Shown: positions 1 to 8,778, counted from the first letter of the stretch. The stretch is 33,436 nucleotides of DNA from an uncultured Hungatella sp. (GCA_947089145.1 CAMUJH010000048.1:1-33436); one strand, 5' to 3'. Translations and numbers: made by a program. Notes: a model not told the origin generated them from the sequence alone.

Positions 1-90
1 CGCAAAGTGGGGCGTGCAGATGGCGGGAATGAATTTTCAAACACGCTCTAGCACATCAGCAGGGGTTAAAACAAAATACTGCATATTAAT
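1..90. other. Left edge, no assignable gene
   Basis: Two plus-strand frames are open from the window edge. One closes at a TAG ending at position 51 and would be a 16-residue C-terminal tail; the other stays open to about 160. Neither shows a recognisable motif. The terminator-like hairpin just downstream suggests that a gene entering from the left ends here, but I cannot name it. Confidence 0.25.
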
Positions 91-129
91 GGCAGCGAGT
101 TATCCGGTGGACAAACAGCTGCCTTTTTT
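91..129 (+). terminator. Rho-independent terminator
   Basis: GGCAGC at 91-96 pairs with GCTGCC at 118-123, with an inner TTATCC/GGACAA helix (one mismatch), followed directly by six T. It would end a transcript entering from the left and insulate the TetR promoter. Confidence 0.6.
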
Positions 130-174
130 ATGTTCAGAAACAGCCGGCTATATTTCGTAAGCCTAAAGCGGCAG

Positions 175-200
175 TAAAAACGATAATCATGTCGTTTTTA
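175..200. promoter_or_regulatory. TetR operator 1 (upstream palindrome)
   Basis: Inverted repeat with 9-base arms TAAAAACGA / TCGTTTTTA around an 8-base spacer. The same AAAACGA/TCGTTTT half-sites recur 55 bp downstream at 232-253. The pair brackets the promoter of the TetR gene, as expected for an autoregulated operator. Confidence 0.75.
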
Positions 201-201
201 C

Positions 202-230
202 TTGTTAACGAGGACAGGATGTGCTATTAT
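202..230 (+). promoter_or_regulatory. Promoter of the tetR-hydrolase pair
   Basis: TTGTTA (202-207), 17-bp spacer, TATTAT (225-230). It lies between the two AAAACGA palindromes, so regulator bound at either or both sites would occlude RNA polymerase. Confidence 0.7.
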
Positions 231-231
231 A

Positions 232-253
232 AAAACGATAATATTGTCGTTTT
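232..253. promoter_or_regulatory. TetR operator 2 (downstream palindrome)
   Basis: AAAACGA (232-238) and TCGTTTT (247-253) around an 8-base spacer, the same half-sites as operator 1. It begins immediately after the -10 element and would cover the transcription start. Centre-to-centre spacing to operator 1 is 55 bp, about five helical turns, so both sites face the same side of the helix. Confidence 0.75.
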
Positions 254-281
254 ATTAAATTTCAAGAAGGAAATAATCGTT

Positions 282-968
282 ATGCCAAAAGTGAAAAGCG
301 AATATTTAGAAAACAGAAGAAACCAGATTTTAGATGCTGCATTTGCAGTGTGTAAGCGAAAACCAGCCTATGATATTACGATGACAGACATCGTATCAGA
401 AACAGGCATGAGTCAGGGTGGCGTCTACAAATATTTCAATAATATTGATTTAGTGCTTGCTGCGCTTATTGATAAGTCAAATTTACAGGGAAACTACACG
501 GAACAGATAGATGAAATTATGGAGTCTGGCAACCCGCCGGATATTATTTTATATAATCTGTTTCTGGTTTCTCAACAGTACTTTTCTGATATGCTGATAA
601 GCTATAACAAAATACTTTTTGAACTCAGCACATTTTTTGCGTATAATCCTAAGCGGTATGAGCGGATCAACAGAAATGTGACTACCTCGTCAGCCTTTGA
701 CTATTTAATACAATGTGCGTCGGCAGTTATGAGCGCAGGAGCGGAGAGCGGACACTTTATGCCTGTTATGCCAGTAAAAGAGATTATGGCTTTTATCATA
801 GCTTCTTTCGATGGCATTATACGGGATGTAACGCTTTCCAGATGCTATTCCGGAAAAAGCGTACCAGAAGCAGGCGCTGCTTTTCATGAGAAAAATCTAA
901 TTCAATGCTTATATATGAGCACCATGTCTTTGTTAGGAAGAAATCAGAATGAGGGAAGAAGCATATGA
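282..968 (+). CDS. TetR/AcrR family transcriptional regulator
   Basis: 228-residue repressor. I chose the ATG at 282 because AAGAAGG lies about 11 bases upstream and because an earlier in-frame ATG at 189 sits inside the operator. The N-terminal 50 residues form the TetR helix-turn-helix: RRNQILDAAF opens helix 1, and TMTDIVSETGMSQGGVYKYF is the recognition region. The C-terminal ligand/dimer domain is divergent, so the inducer cannot be predicted. The gene overlaps the following serine hydrolase by 4 bases (ATGA), implying translational coupling and a shared promoter flanked by two palindromes. By family precedent it represses its own operon; that role is inferred from layout. Confidence 0.9.
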   Translation: MPKVKSEYLENRRNQILDAAFAVCKRKPAYDITMTDIVSETGMSQGGVYKYFNNIDLVLAALIDKSNLQGNYTEQIDEIMESGNPPDIILYNLFLVSQQYFSDMLISYNKILFELSTFFAYNPKRYERINRNVTTSSAFDYLIQCASAVMSAGAESGHFMPVMPVKEIMAFIIASFDGIIRDVTLSRCYSGKSVPEAGAAFHEKNLIQCLYMSTMSLLGRNQNEGRSI

Positions 969-2248
969 AAAAGACCGTGCCGGCATTTACAATCATTGCA
1001 TGCGGACTAATAATGGGGATTATAATTTACGGCTGGAAGAAAACTAAACTGATGGAAAATAGCCATACTATAAATGGATATTCCATAGCTTACTGTGAAA
1101 ACGATAAAACTGTGTTTCAAAATCATGGCCATGGAATAGATGAAACGTCTGTATTTGAGCTCGCCTCCAATGGCAAGGTAGTCAGTGCCTATATCGCTTT
1201 AAAGTTAGTTGATGAGGGGAAACTTAATCTTGAAGACAAAATTGCACCTTTTTTAGACAGCAGCCTGCTGACGGATGACCAGCGGCTATATGATATAACT
1301 TTGAAACAATTGTTATGCCATACGGCAGGTTTTTCTCCGTCCTTTGAATTGGGCATTGATAAGAAATTATATTCAGATCCCGGTGAGAGGTTTTGCTATT
1401 CAGGGGTTGGGTACATTTATTTGCAGAATGTAATTGAAAATATCAGCGGCATGACCATAGAACAGGCTGCAGACTGCTATGTCTTTGAGCCTCTGGGGAT
1501 GAATAACAGCTCCTTTGAACATAGGAAAACAGTTACTCCCTATATGAATCTTTCCTCTGTTGCAGTATATATTTTTACTGTGTTCCTTTTGGTACTGCTT
1601 GTACTTCTATTGACTGCCTTTGTCGCAGGGAAGATTACGGGATTCCGGTTCTTTTCTTTTAGAAGCAGCCTGTCTGTCTGTTTCATGACAGCCGGTATTG
1701 TTAACACATTGTTTCTTCTGTCTGTTGTATCAAAAGTAGTGGCAGCTTTTCTGGCATGCTTTACAGTTATGGAATTATTTTTGCTGCTTGCCCGAAAGGC
1801 TGCCAAAGTTTTTTATGCCGGTATACCAATATTGATGATGTCCGTTTTCGCTTTAGGCTTTGCAATTCCAGTCAGCATACCGGTTACCAATGACATAGTG
1901 GCCAGGGCGCCTAATTGCGCTTATACCTTAAAATCTACAAGTGAAGATATGGCGGTGTTCTGTCAGGAACTAATGAAACAATATTACAATTGCGATGGAG
2001 CTTTGAAAAATATGTTTTCTGCTGCTGTGGATATTGATACTGTCAATAGCTGGGGGGCAGGCACCGCCATAATTGAAAGAGGGGGTTACTATGAACCCTC
2101 CGGGAGATGCACACAAAATGCCAAAAGCAGGCATTTTGGCGCCATACGGTCAGCGCAGTATATGCGCAGACTTACCGCAAGGATTCGATACTTTTATAGT
2201 AAACCGGCAGATTCTGCGGTCCATATAAAGATTTGCCCCGTGCATTAG
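965..2248 (+). CDS. Beta-lactamase-related serine hydrolase, C-terminally truncated
   Basis: 427-residue protein with an N-terminal membrane anchor (residues about 7-25) and a class C beta-lactamase/PBP-like domain. The nucleophile motif SxxK is seen as ASNGK, followed by LCHTAGF and by YSGVGY, where the Tyr motif usually reads YSN. A block of several hydrophobic segments follows (about residues 200-310), as in FmtA/PBP4*-like membrane hydrolases. The family then resumes around NSWGAGTAIIERGG, but the last roughly 50 residues look unrelated and the expected HxG/KTG box is missing. I infer that the 3' end was replaced or frameshifted, so activity is doubtful. The start overlaps tetR by 4 bases. 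Confidence 0.7.
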   Translation: MKKTVPAFTIIACGLIMGIIIYGWKKTKLMENSHTINGYSIAYCENDKTVFQNHGHGIDETSVFELASNGKVVSAYIALKLVDEGKLNLEDKIAPFLDSSLLTDDQRLYDITLKQLLCHTAGFSPSFELGIDKKLYSDPGERFCYSGVGYIYLQNVIENISGMTIEQAADCYVFEPLGMNNSSFEHRKTVTPYMNLSSVAVYIFTVFLLVLLVLLLTAFVAGKITGFRFFSFRSSLSVCFMTAGIVNTLFLLSVVSKVVAAFLACFTVMELFLLLARKAAKVFYAGIPILMMSVFALGFAIPVSIPVTNDIVARAPNCAYTLKSTSEDMAVFCQELMKQYYNCDGALKNMFSAAVDIDTVNSWGAGTAIIERGGYYEPSGRCTQNAKSRHFGAIRSAQYMRRLTARIRYFYSKPADSAVHIKICPVH

Positions 2249-2260
2249 GAATTAAATTAT

Positions 2261-2289
2261 TTGTAGCCTTGCCCGCCCTATTTTATAAT
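2261..2289 (+). promoter_or_regulatory. Promoter of the first PTS operon
   Basis: TTGTAG (2261-2266), 17-bp spacer, TATAAT (2284-2289). It lies 35 bp upstream of the EIIC start codon. The fit is good enough to treat EIIC onward as a transcription unit separate from the hydrolase. Confidence 0.65.
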
Positions 2290-2323
2290 AAAAAAAATTA
2301 AATACATAGGAGGGCTTTTACGT

Positions 2324-3580
2324 ATGGACAAGCTTCAGAAGTGGCTTCAGAAATGGCTGATGCCCATTGCCGAAATGCTGGAAAGACAGAAGCATCTTCA
2401 GGCAGTGAAGGACGGAATCGTCGGGATCGTGCCGATTATTATTATCGGTTCCTTCTGCCTGGTGCCTACAGGCATTGGCAACCTGCTGGGCGGCGGCATT
2501 TCGCAGTGGGTTGCCAGCTGCAACGGGGTGCTGACTCTGCCCACTTATTTTACCACCAACATTATGTCTGTATATGCGGCGCTGTTTATTGCCAATTCCC
2601 TGGCGAAAAGCTATGGCATAAAGAATGTGCTGGTGGGACCGTCGGCGGTGCTGGTTCATCTGATTTTGTCAGTGACCATTTCTCAGGAGGGAAACTGGGT
2701 AGTGTCCTACCTGGGGGCGGAAGGGCTGTTTGTGGCTATTATATCCGGGCTTTTTGTGGTTGAGGTGCTGCGGCTGTGCAGCAAATATCATCTGACCATT
2801 CAGATGCCGGAAAGCGTTCCGCCTATGGTGGCAGACAGCTTTTCCATTCTGATTCCTCTGGCCATAGAAGTGATTGCAGCCGTAGCCGTGGCTACCATGT
2901 GCGGTGAAACCGTGTTCCCCCAGGTAATTATGAATATTCTGGCTCCGGCCATCAGCTCCATGGATTCCCTGCCGGCAGTTATGATTATTATTTTTATTAC
3001 TCAGATTCTGTGGGTGTTCGGGCTTCACGGGGCAGCCATAACCTCCAGCGTGTGGGCGCCCTTTGCCATTGCCAACGCTTCTGCCAATGCGGCGGCGGTT
3101 GCGGCTTCCCAGGCGCCTGCCCATGTATTTACCTTTGGATTTTATTATGGATTTCTGCAGGTCAGCGGTTCTGGCATGACCCTGGGGCTTGTGATTTTAA
3201 TGATGATGTCCAAGGCAAAATCCTTAAAGAGCATTGGAAGGCTGGGGTTTGTGCCGTCTCTGTTCGGCGTCAACGAACCTATTATCTTCGGCGTTCCTCT
3301 GATTATGAATCCTTTTATGATGATTCCCTTTGTAGCAGGGCCGGTAATAATTGCAGGCCTTAACTATCTGGCCATGTCCTCAGGGCTGGTGGGGCTTCCT
3401 CTGTGGGAGTCTCCAGGATTTCTGCCGCCGGGATTTCAGGCGTTTCTTCTGACTCTGGACTGGAAGGCAGCAGTGATGGCAGTGCTTAATGTGGTGCTGA
3501 TGACTGTATTCTATTACCCGTTCTTTAAAATGATGGAGGCCAATGAGCTGAGGAAAGAAGCTGCTCACACCCCAGGCTGA
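2324..3580 (+). CDS. PTS EIIC component, lactose/cellobiose family
   Basis: 418-residue integral membrane sugar-translocating subunit. The ATG at 2324 follows AGGAGGG with good spacing. The N-terminus (amphipathic MDKLQKWLQKWLMPIAEML, then QAVKDG and a PIIIIGS segment) is typical of the LacE/CelB family. The substrate-site signature is present as GVNEPIIFGVPLIMNP at about residue 315, after a WVFGLHG segment. The usual WTTPP-like motif is altered to a WESPGFLPPGF stretch. No EIIA or EIIB gene is nearby, so those domains must be supplied elsewhere; an EIIB is encoded at 27797. The neighbours (PRD regulator, phosphatase, alpha-glucosidase) imply uptake of a glucoside. The sugar is inferred, not proven. 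Confidence 0.93.
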   Translation: MDKLQKWLQKWLMPIAEMLERQKHLQAVKDGIVGIVPIIIIGSFCLVPTGIGNLLGGGISQWVASCNGVLTLPTYFTTNIMSVYAALFIANSLAKSYGIKNVLVGPSAVLVHLILSVTISQEGNWVVSYLGAEGLFVAIISGLFVVEVLRLCSKYHLTIQMPESVPPMVADSFSILIPLAIEVIAAVAVATMCGETVFPQVIMNILAPAISSMDSLPAVMIIIFITQILWVFGLHGAAITSSVWAPFAIANASANAAAVAASQAPAHVFTFGFYYGFLQVSGSGMTLGLVILMMMSKAKSLKSIGRLGFVPSLFGVNEPIIFGVPLIMNPFMMIPFVAGPVIIAGLNYLAMSSGLVGLPLWESPGFLPPGFQAFLLTLDWKAAVMAVLNVVLMTVFYYPFFKMMEANELRKEAAHTPG

Positions 3581-3658
3581 GTAATCCCAATATCAGACAG
3601 GGCCTGTGGAATTTCATAAATGGTTATGGTATACTTGACAGCAAAGGAGGCGTTTCTT

Positions 3659-5569
3659 TTGCTGTCAATTCGTCATAAGACCATGTTGGAAATTATCCTG
3701 GAGCATCCGGAGGGGATTACGGGAAAACAGCTGTCAGGGCGGCTGCGGGTCAGCGGCAAGACTGTACGGAATGACATTGCTGCCGTTAACAGCCAGCTGA
3801 GGGAGAGAGGGATGCGCGTTGGGGCATCTCAGAAACAGGGGTATTATATAGAAGAAAGCCAGAAGGAATCTATACAATCAATTCTGGAAGAACAAAGGTT
3901 TCCCTTGAATATCAGGGAAGCACAGACGCCGGAGGAACGCAGGTTTGCTGTGCTGGACAAGGTTCTGGGCCATCCGGGAATCGGAATCGAGAAAATTGCG
4001 GAGCATCTGTGCGTATCCGAACAGACCATTTATAAGGATATTGCATACCTGGAGCAGAAACTGAAGGGGGTCTGCGGCTTTACGGGCCTGACAGTACAAA
4101 ATCACAGAGTCTGTCTTTATGGTACGGAGGAGGACATACGCAGGCTCGTGTTCCGCCTGATCTGCGCATGCGTTTTTGACAGTGGGCAGCTGCTGGACAG
4201 AAACCTTCATCAAATGATGAATGGAATTGTCAATCTTCATGAGATCTGCACATTTTACGAGTACGCCAGGAATTATGCCCAAGACAGGGAAATGAAGGTT
4301 TCGGAACAGGTTCTCTTTCTCGGTACATGGATGGTTTTTTATGTTAATGTCCGTCGGGAAGAGGCGCATTTTCTGCAGGAAGGGCGGGCGGCAGGCCATA
4401 AAGACGAGCTGTGGGACTTTCTTGATTATATGAACCGCAGCCTTTTTCTGGAGCTTGAGGCCTCCGATATGGAATTTCTCCACAAGGCTTTAGGCAGCGT
4501 GGGGTTTCCGGCATCCTGCAGCCAAGAGACAGGCAGAGCCAGGAAACTGTTTGGGCAGCTGTCAGAAGCTTGGAAATCCCAGTATGGCATTATTTTTCTC
4601 AGCGGAATGGAGGAGGCTTTTATCAGGGAACTGGCCTGTGTCTTAAAGAGAGTCAGGGCGGGATATCAGTTTTGCGACTGGCAGCCATGGGACAGGCAGC
4701 AGGTGGACAGAAGCTATTTGGATGCGGGCATGATGGCAGCCTATATAATACGGCAGCATACAGGCGTATACTTAAGCATGACAGAGATCTGCCGCCTGGG
4801 AAAATATCTTCAGGCATGGACCAGAACAGACCGTGAGAAAGTCAGGATACAGATGGTGTATGACGGGGATATGGGACAATATTATATGGCGCGCAGATGG
4901 ATAGAGGACAGGCTTGGCGATGAAGCGGAGATCTGCGGCGCCTGCCCTGGTTATCTGATCGAGAGGGAATGCGTCAGAAACAGGCCCCACCTGATTATGG
5001 GAACCCAGCGTCTGCGGATTTTGCAGAAGGTGCCTTTTGTGTGCATGCCAGAAAGCCAAAACCTGGAAGAAGAGGAAAAAATCCGGAGTTTTTTGGACCA
5101 TGCCATAAAAAAGGAGAGGGCCTTATCCTGCATGAAAGGGATGATATCCGCAAACAGAGTGGTATTTTTAGAATCTGGAGCTTCTTTTGAAACCATGGTC
5201 CGGGCATGCGTGGATGTTCTTGAGAAGGAAGGCTGCATTTTGCCGGGAAGCGGGTTCTTTCAGGAGGTTGCAGACAGGCAGAGGCAGTATCCGTGCAGTC
5301 TGGAAAACGGCTGCCAGGTGCTGCAGCCGTTTTCCAGACTGGCGGCGTCAGACGGGATTGCAGCATCTCTGGAGCGCAGCCCGGATGGGACGGGACATGT
5401 GGTTTTTGTATGTGCCTTTTCGGCAGGACTGGAAAAGGGGATAGGCAGCAGACCCATAGTTCATAGTCTGGAGAAACTGCTGGGGGTGCGGGAATTTGCC
5501 GGGAAACTGAAAAGGGCGGGGGACGGGGCTTTGGCCGCCGCCCTGATTTTAAGCGGAATAGGAGAGTAA
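3659..5569 (+). CDS. PRD-containing PTS-sensing regulator (MtlR/BglG-like), TTG start
   Basis: About 636 residues. The start is set at TTG 3659 because AAAGGAGG at 3643-3650 lies 8 bases upstream; an upstream in-frame ATG at 3620 has no such site. Domains in order: helix-turn-helix (about 5-55), second winged helix (about 97-145, with VSEQTIYKDI), a divergent PRD region (about 150-370), an EIIB-like domain (about 395-480) beginning VYDGDMGQYY with no phosphorylatable Cys, and an EIIA-like domain (about 490-636). In the EIIA part the position of the usual active-site His reads GCQVLQPFS, so the His is lost. It probably activates the surrounding PTS/glucosidase genes in response to PTS phosphorylation at the PRDs. 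Confidence 0.85.
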   Translation: MLSIRHKTMLEIILEHPEGITGKQLSGRLRVSGKTVRNDIAAVNSQLRERGMRVGASQKQGYYIEESQKESIQSILEEQRFPLNIREAQTPEERRFAVLDKVLGHPGIGIEKIAEHLCVSEQTIYKDIAYLEQKLKGVCGFTGLTVQNHRVCLYGTEEDIRRLVFRLICACVFDSGQLLDRNLHQMMNGIVNLHEICTFYEYARNYAQDREMKVSEQVLFLGTWMVFYVNVRREEAHFLQEGRAAGHKDELWDFLDYMNRSLFLELEASDMEFLHKALGSVGFPASCSQETGRARKLFGQLSEAWKSQYGIIFLSGMEEAFIRELACVLKRVRAGYQFCDWQPWDRQQVDRSYLDAGMMAAYIIRQHTGVYLSMTEICRLGKYLQAWTRTDREKVRIQMVYDGDMGQYYMARRWIEDRLGDEAEICGACPGYLIERECVRNRPHLIMGTQRLRILQKVPFVCMPESQNLEEEEKIRSFLDHAIKKERALSCMKGMISANRVVFLESGASFETMVRACVDVLEKEGCILPGSGFFQEVADRQRQYPCSLENGCQVLQPFSRLAASDGIAASLERSPDGTGHVVFVCAFSAGLEKGIGSRPIVHSLEKLLGVREFAGKLKRAGDGALAAALILSGIGE

Positions 5570-5570
5570 G

Positions 5571-6476
5571 ATGACAAAAGAAAAGACCCTGGAATCCATG
5601 GCCAGGGACAGGGAGCGAAACAGAAAAATCCGGGCAGTGGTCAGTGATATGGACGGTTCCTTTCTGGATGGGAGGGGCATGGCAAGCCAGAGGAACATTG
5701 AGGCGGTTCATGCCCTTGTGGGGGCGGGGCTGCGGTTTATGGTGTGCACAGGCAGAAGTTATGACGAAGCCAGAATCCCGCTTAAGGAGGCTGGGATTTC
5801 CTGCGATATGATTGCCATGAACGGTGCGGCGATTTATGACAGCGGCGGCAGGGCGGTAAAGGAGCATATTCTTTCCAGGGATAAGGTTGACAGGATGATC
5901 CAGGCAGTGGAGCCTTTCAGAGACAGGCTTATTGTCCAGCTGGTAACCAGTGAAGGCGACTACATCATTGCCAGAGAGGATTTGTTCCGGCATTTTTTTG
6001 CCGCCCGGATTTTTCCCCATAAAGAGAGAAGCCGGGAGGAAGAGGAAGCCCTTTTTGCAGTCTACCACAGAGTTACAAAGGAGGAATTTCTGGGGAAGGA
6101 ACTAAGATGCTTTAAAGCAGTAACATTAAGCGAGGATACGCAGCTCATAGGCAGTATCAGGGACAGGCTGACAGCCGTAGGCGGCGTATGCGTGGCGGCA
6201 TCCTTTCCCACCAACTGGGAAATTACCCATGAGCAGGCCAGCAAAGGAGCAGGGCTGACAGACTGCGCAAAACGGATGGGGTATGGCCTTCATGAGATTA
6301 TGGCCCTGGGTGATGGTGATAATGATAAGACCATGCTGTCCCTTCCTCTGGGCTGGAGCGTGGCTATGGGCAATGCAGGAGAGGCGTTAAAGGAGGCGGC
6401 CCAAATCATTACAGGGGCCAACACGGAGGACGGGTTTGCCCAGGCAGTGGAAGCTCTGCTTGAGGGCAGGCGGTAA
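5571..6476 (+). CDS. Cof-type HAD-superfamily sugar phosphatase
   Basis: 301 residues. The ATG lies one base after the regulator's stop codon, with AGGAGA just upstream. HAD motif I appears as DMDGSFLD (Asp nucleophile and Asp acid, with Ser where Thr is usual). Motif II is in VCTGRS, and motifs III/IV are in EQASKGAGL and ALGDGDNDKTML. The length and the cap between motifs I and III match the Cof/YbiV type IIB subfamily. Such enzymes dephosphorylate sugar phosphates or related metabolites. In a PTS operon it could relieve sugar-phosphate stress or process the imported phosphosugar. Substrate unknown. Confidence 0.9.
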   Translation: MTKEKTLESMARDRERNRKIRAVVSDMDGSFLDGRGMASQRNIEAVHALVGAGLRFMVCTGRSYDEARIPLKEAGISCDMIAMNGAAIYDSGGRAVKEHILSRDKVDRMIQAVEPFRDRLIVQLVTSEGDYIIAREDLFRHFFAARIFPHKERSREEEEALFAVYHRVTKEEFLGKELRCFKAVTLSEDTQLIGSIRDRLTAVGGVCVAASFPTNWEITHEQASKGAGLTDCAKRMGYGLHEIMALGDGDNDKTMLSLPLGWSVAMGNAGEALKEAAQIITGANTEDGFAQAVEALLEGRR

Positions 6477-6591
6477 ACAAAGCACTGCCTTGCAAAAGGG
6501 GCAGGCTGCCTTGCGGAGATTCCAGTGAATAAAGCGCTGGCTATTTCCGCAGCGCAGTGCCAGATACGAAAAATTCGGAGGAGGAAGCAGA
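6477..6591 (+). promoter_or_regulatory. Intergenic hairpins before the glucosidase
   Basis: GCGCTG (6534-6539) pairs with CAGCGC (6550-6555), and GCACTGC (6482-6488) can pair with GCAGTGC (6554-6560). The two overlap and are therefore partly exclusive. There is no T-run, so this is not a plain terminator. It might modulate mRNA stability or glucosidase expression. Evidence is limited to the repeats. Confidence 0.35.
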
Positions 6592-8235
6592 ATGAGACAT
6601 GAGAAAGACTGGTACAAGGAACTGGTAATTTATCAGATATATCCCAGAAGCTTTATGGACGGAAACGGGGACGGAATCGGTGATTTAAAGGGGATGACCC
6701 AGAAGCTGGATTACCTGAAAGAACTGGGAATCACGGCAGTGTGGATGTCTCCGGTGTATGCGTCTCCCAATGTGGATAACGGATACGACATTTCCGATTA
6801 TTTCAGCATTATGGAAGAGTTCGGCACCATGGAGGACTGGGAGGAGTTTCGGGATCAGGCCCATCAAAGAGGGATCGCCGTTATAATGGATCTGGTGCTG
6901 AACCACAGTTCTGATTTGCATGCATGGTTTCAGGAATCGAAAAAATCCAGGGATAATGAATTCAGTGATTATTATATCTGGCGTGACCCGGCGCCGGACG
7001 GCGGGGCGCCTAACAAATGGCTGTCTGTGTTTGGCGGCGGGGCATGGGAGTATGTGCCGGAACGAGGACAGTATTACCTTCATTTCTTTGCCAAGGAGCA
7101 GCCGGATCTGAACTGGGATAACAAGGAGGCCAGGGAAAAGATCTTTGACATTATCCGTTTCTGGAATGACAAGGGGGTGGACGGATACCGCGTGGACGCC
7201 ATCAGCTATCTGGACAAGGGGATGGATGGAAGGGCGGATATGTCGGAACCCTTTGGCACTTCCTCCTGCGCAAACCTGGAGGGAACGCATGAGTATATCC
7301 GGGAGATGGTGGCAAAGACCACAAGGCCGGACAATCTGATGACGGTAGGCGAGGTTAATATCCGGAACCTTCAGGATGCAAAGGATTACACCAGCGCTTC
7401 CAGAGGGGAATTTGACATGGCCATCGGTTTTGTGCCTCCCATTGTGGAGATCAAAACCTGGTCGCCGGAAAGGTTTAAGAGAGAGGTAAAGGAGCAGTAT
7501 GAGGCTTTGAAAGAGGATGGCTGGTGGGCCAGGTTTTTCAGCAACCATGACAAACCGAGACAGGTTTCTCTTTACGGAAATGACAGGGAATACTGGCTGG
7601 AGTCGGCCAAAATGCTGGGATGCTATCTGCACACGCTGCCGGGAACGCCTTTTGTGTATCAGGGAGAGGAGCTGGGCATGACCAATATCCAGCTTCCGTC
7701 CATTGACGATTATGATGATATTGACACAAAGAATTATTATAGAACCATGCTTAAGGAGGGGGCTTCGCCTAAGGAGGCGCTGGCAGAATCCCAGATGGTC
7801 AGCAGGGATAATGCCAGGACGCCTATGCAGTGGGATGACAGTGAAAACGGAGGCTTTTCTTCCTGCAGGCCATGGCTGCCTGTAAATGAAAATTATACCA
7901 GGATCAATGCGAAACAGCAGATGGAGGATCAGAATTCGGTGTTTCGCTTCTACCAGAAGCTGATTGCCCTGCGGAAGGAAAATCCGGTTCTGGTTCATGG
8001 AGATTTTGAACTGTGCTGTCCTGAGGAAGGGCCTGTGATTGCTTATACCAGAAGCTTTAAGGGAGAAACCTGGCTGGCAGCGCACAATTTTTCCGGGAAA
8101 GAGCAGAAGCTGGAACATGGCCAGGTGACAGAGGAAACCAGAGTGATTCTGGGCAACTATCAGGGGCAGAAGGCAGGGAACGGGTTTGTAAGGCTCAGGG
8201 CCTATGAGACAATGATTTTAAGGCTAAAGATTTAG
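6592..8235 (+). CDS. malL: GH13 alpha-glucosidase (oligo-1,6-glucosidase/maltase type)
   Basis: 547 residues, a typical length for GH13 subfamily 31. GGAGGAGG precedes the ATG. The conserved GH13 regions are visible: YQIYPRSFMDGNGDGIGDL, DLVLNHSSD, GYRVDAISYLD (nucleophile D202), VGEVNI (acid/base E254) and FFSNHDKPR (D320). No signal peptide, so it acts in the cytoplasm on an imported (phospho)oligosaccharide. The residue after the nucleophile is Ala rather than the Val described for strict alpha-1,6 enzymes, which by family precedent leans to alpha-1,4 bonds; I would not fix specificity on that alone. It is the hydrolase of the first PTS locus. Confidence 0.92.
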   Translation: MRHEKDWYKELVIYQIYPRSFMDGNGDGIGDLKGMTQKLDYLKELGITAVWMSPVYASPNVDNGYDISDYFSIMEEFGTMEDWEEFRDQAHQRGIAVIMDLVLNHSSDLHAWFQESKKSRDNEFSDYYIWRDPAPDGGAPNKWLSVFGGGAWEYVPERGQYYLHFFAKEQPDLNWDNKEAREKIFDIIRFWNDKGVDGYRVDAISYLDKGMDGRADMSEPFGTSSCANLEGTHEYIREMVAKTTRPDNLMTVGEVNIRNLQDAKDYTSASRGEFDMAIGFVPPIVEIKTWSPERFKREVKEQYEALKEDGWWARFFSNHDKPRQVSLYGNDREYWLESAKMLGCYLHTLPGTPFVYQGEELGMTNIQLPSIDDYDDIDTKNYYRTMLKEGASPKEALAESQMVSRDNARTPMQWDDSENGGFSSCRPWLPVNENYTRINAKQQMEDQNSVFRFYQKLIALRKENPVLVHGDFELCCPEEGPVIAYTRSFKGETWLAAHNFSGKEQKLEHGQVTEETRVILGNYQGQKAGNGFVRLRAYETMILRLKI

Positions 8236-8296
8236 AGAATCTGGAACGACAGACACAAACCGCACGATCTTCTTGGACAATCTTTCTACAAAACAA

Positions 8297-8325
8297 TTGA
8301 AATCTTTGCCGGGTTTATGTATAAT
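8297..8325 (+). promoter_or_regulatory. Promoter of ridA
   Basis: TTGAAA (8297-8302), 17-bp spacer, TATAAT (8320-8325), about 70 bp upstream of the RidA start. Close to the sigma-A consensus. Confidence 0.75.
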
Positions 8326-8394
8326 AGGTAGCACATCAGGGTGTGGACAGCAGTACTTGCATGCCTTGCGAATCATAGAAGAGGAGAGTTTGTT

Positions 8395-8778
8395 ATGAAG
8401 AAAGTATATGCCACAAACAATGCGCCGTCAGCCATCGGACCTTATTCCCAGGCCATACAGGCAGGAGACTTTGTATATGTATCGGGACAGCTGCCCATTG
8501 ACCCGGCTACGGGAGAATTTGCAGGAGCGGATATTGCCAGCCAGACAAAGCAGTCTCTGACCAATATTAAGTCTATCCTGGAGAGCGAAGGGCTGTCCAT
8601 GGAGCATGTGGTAAAGACCACGGTTCTTCTTCAGAACATCGGCGATTTCGGTGCTATGAATGAAGTGTACGGAACATTTTTTGACAGTGCGTATCCGGCC
8701 AGGGCCGCATTTGAGGTGGCGGCGCTTCCCAAGGGAGCTCTGGTTGAGATCGAGGCGGTTGCTTACTGTAAAAAGTAA
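8395..8778 (+). CDS. ridA: RidA family reactive intermediate deaminase
   Basis: 127 residues from the ATG at 8395, preceded by GAGGAGAG; the longer reading frame upstream is not expected to be translated. RidA hydrolyses reactive enamine/imine intermediates released by PLP enzymes such as threonine dehydratase, protecting other PLP enzymes in the cytosol. Family features are clear: [11 protein letters not shown] at the N-terminus, YVSGQLP, and the imine-binding Arg in [12 protein letters not shown] with the Glu in VEIEAVAY near the C-terminus. It has its own near-consensus promoter and appears monocistronic. Confidence 0.95.
   Translation: MKKVYATNNAPSAIGPYSQAIQAGDFVYVSGQLPIDPATGEFAGADIASQTKQSLTNIKSILESEGLSMEHVVKTTVLLQNIGDFGAMNEVYGTFFDSAYPARAAFEVAALPKGALVEIEAVAYCKK

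Noticed and set aside
3635-3640. TTGACA as the -35 box of the PTS regulator
   Set aside because: A matching -10 would fall on the start codon; no TATAAT-like hexamer is at the right distance.
4995-6068. Long minus-strand ORF (357 codons) across the PTS regulator and HAD phosphatase
   Set aside because: It is antisense to two genes with clear family motifs, shows low-complexity Pro/His-rich translation and has no ribosome site.
6685-8118. 477-codon minus-strand ORF opposite the alpha-glucosidase
   Set aside because: A codon-bias shadow of the GH13 gene; no recognisable domain.
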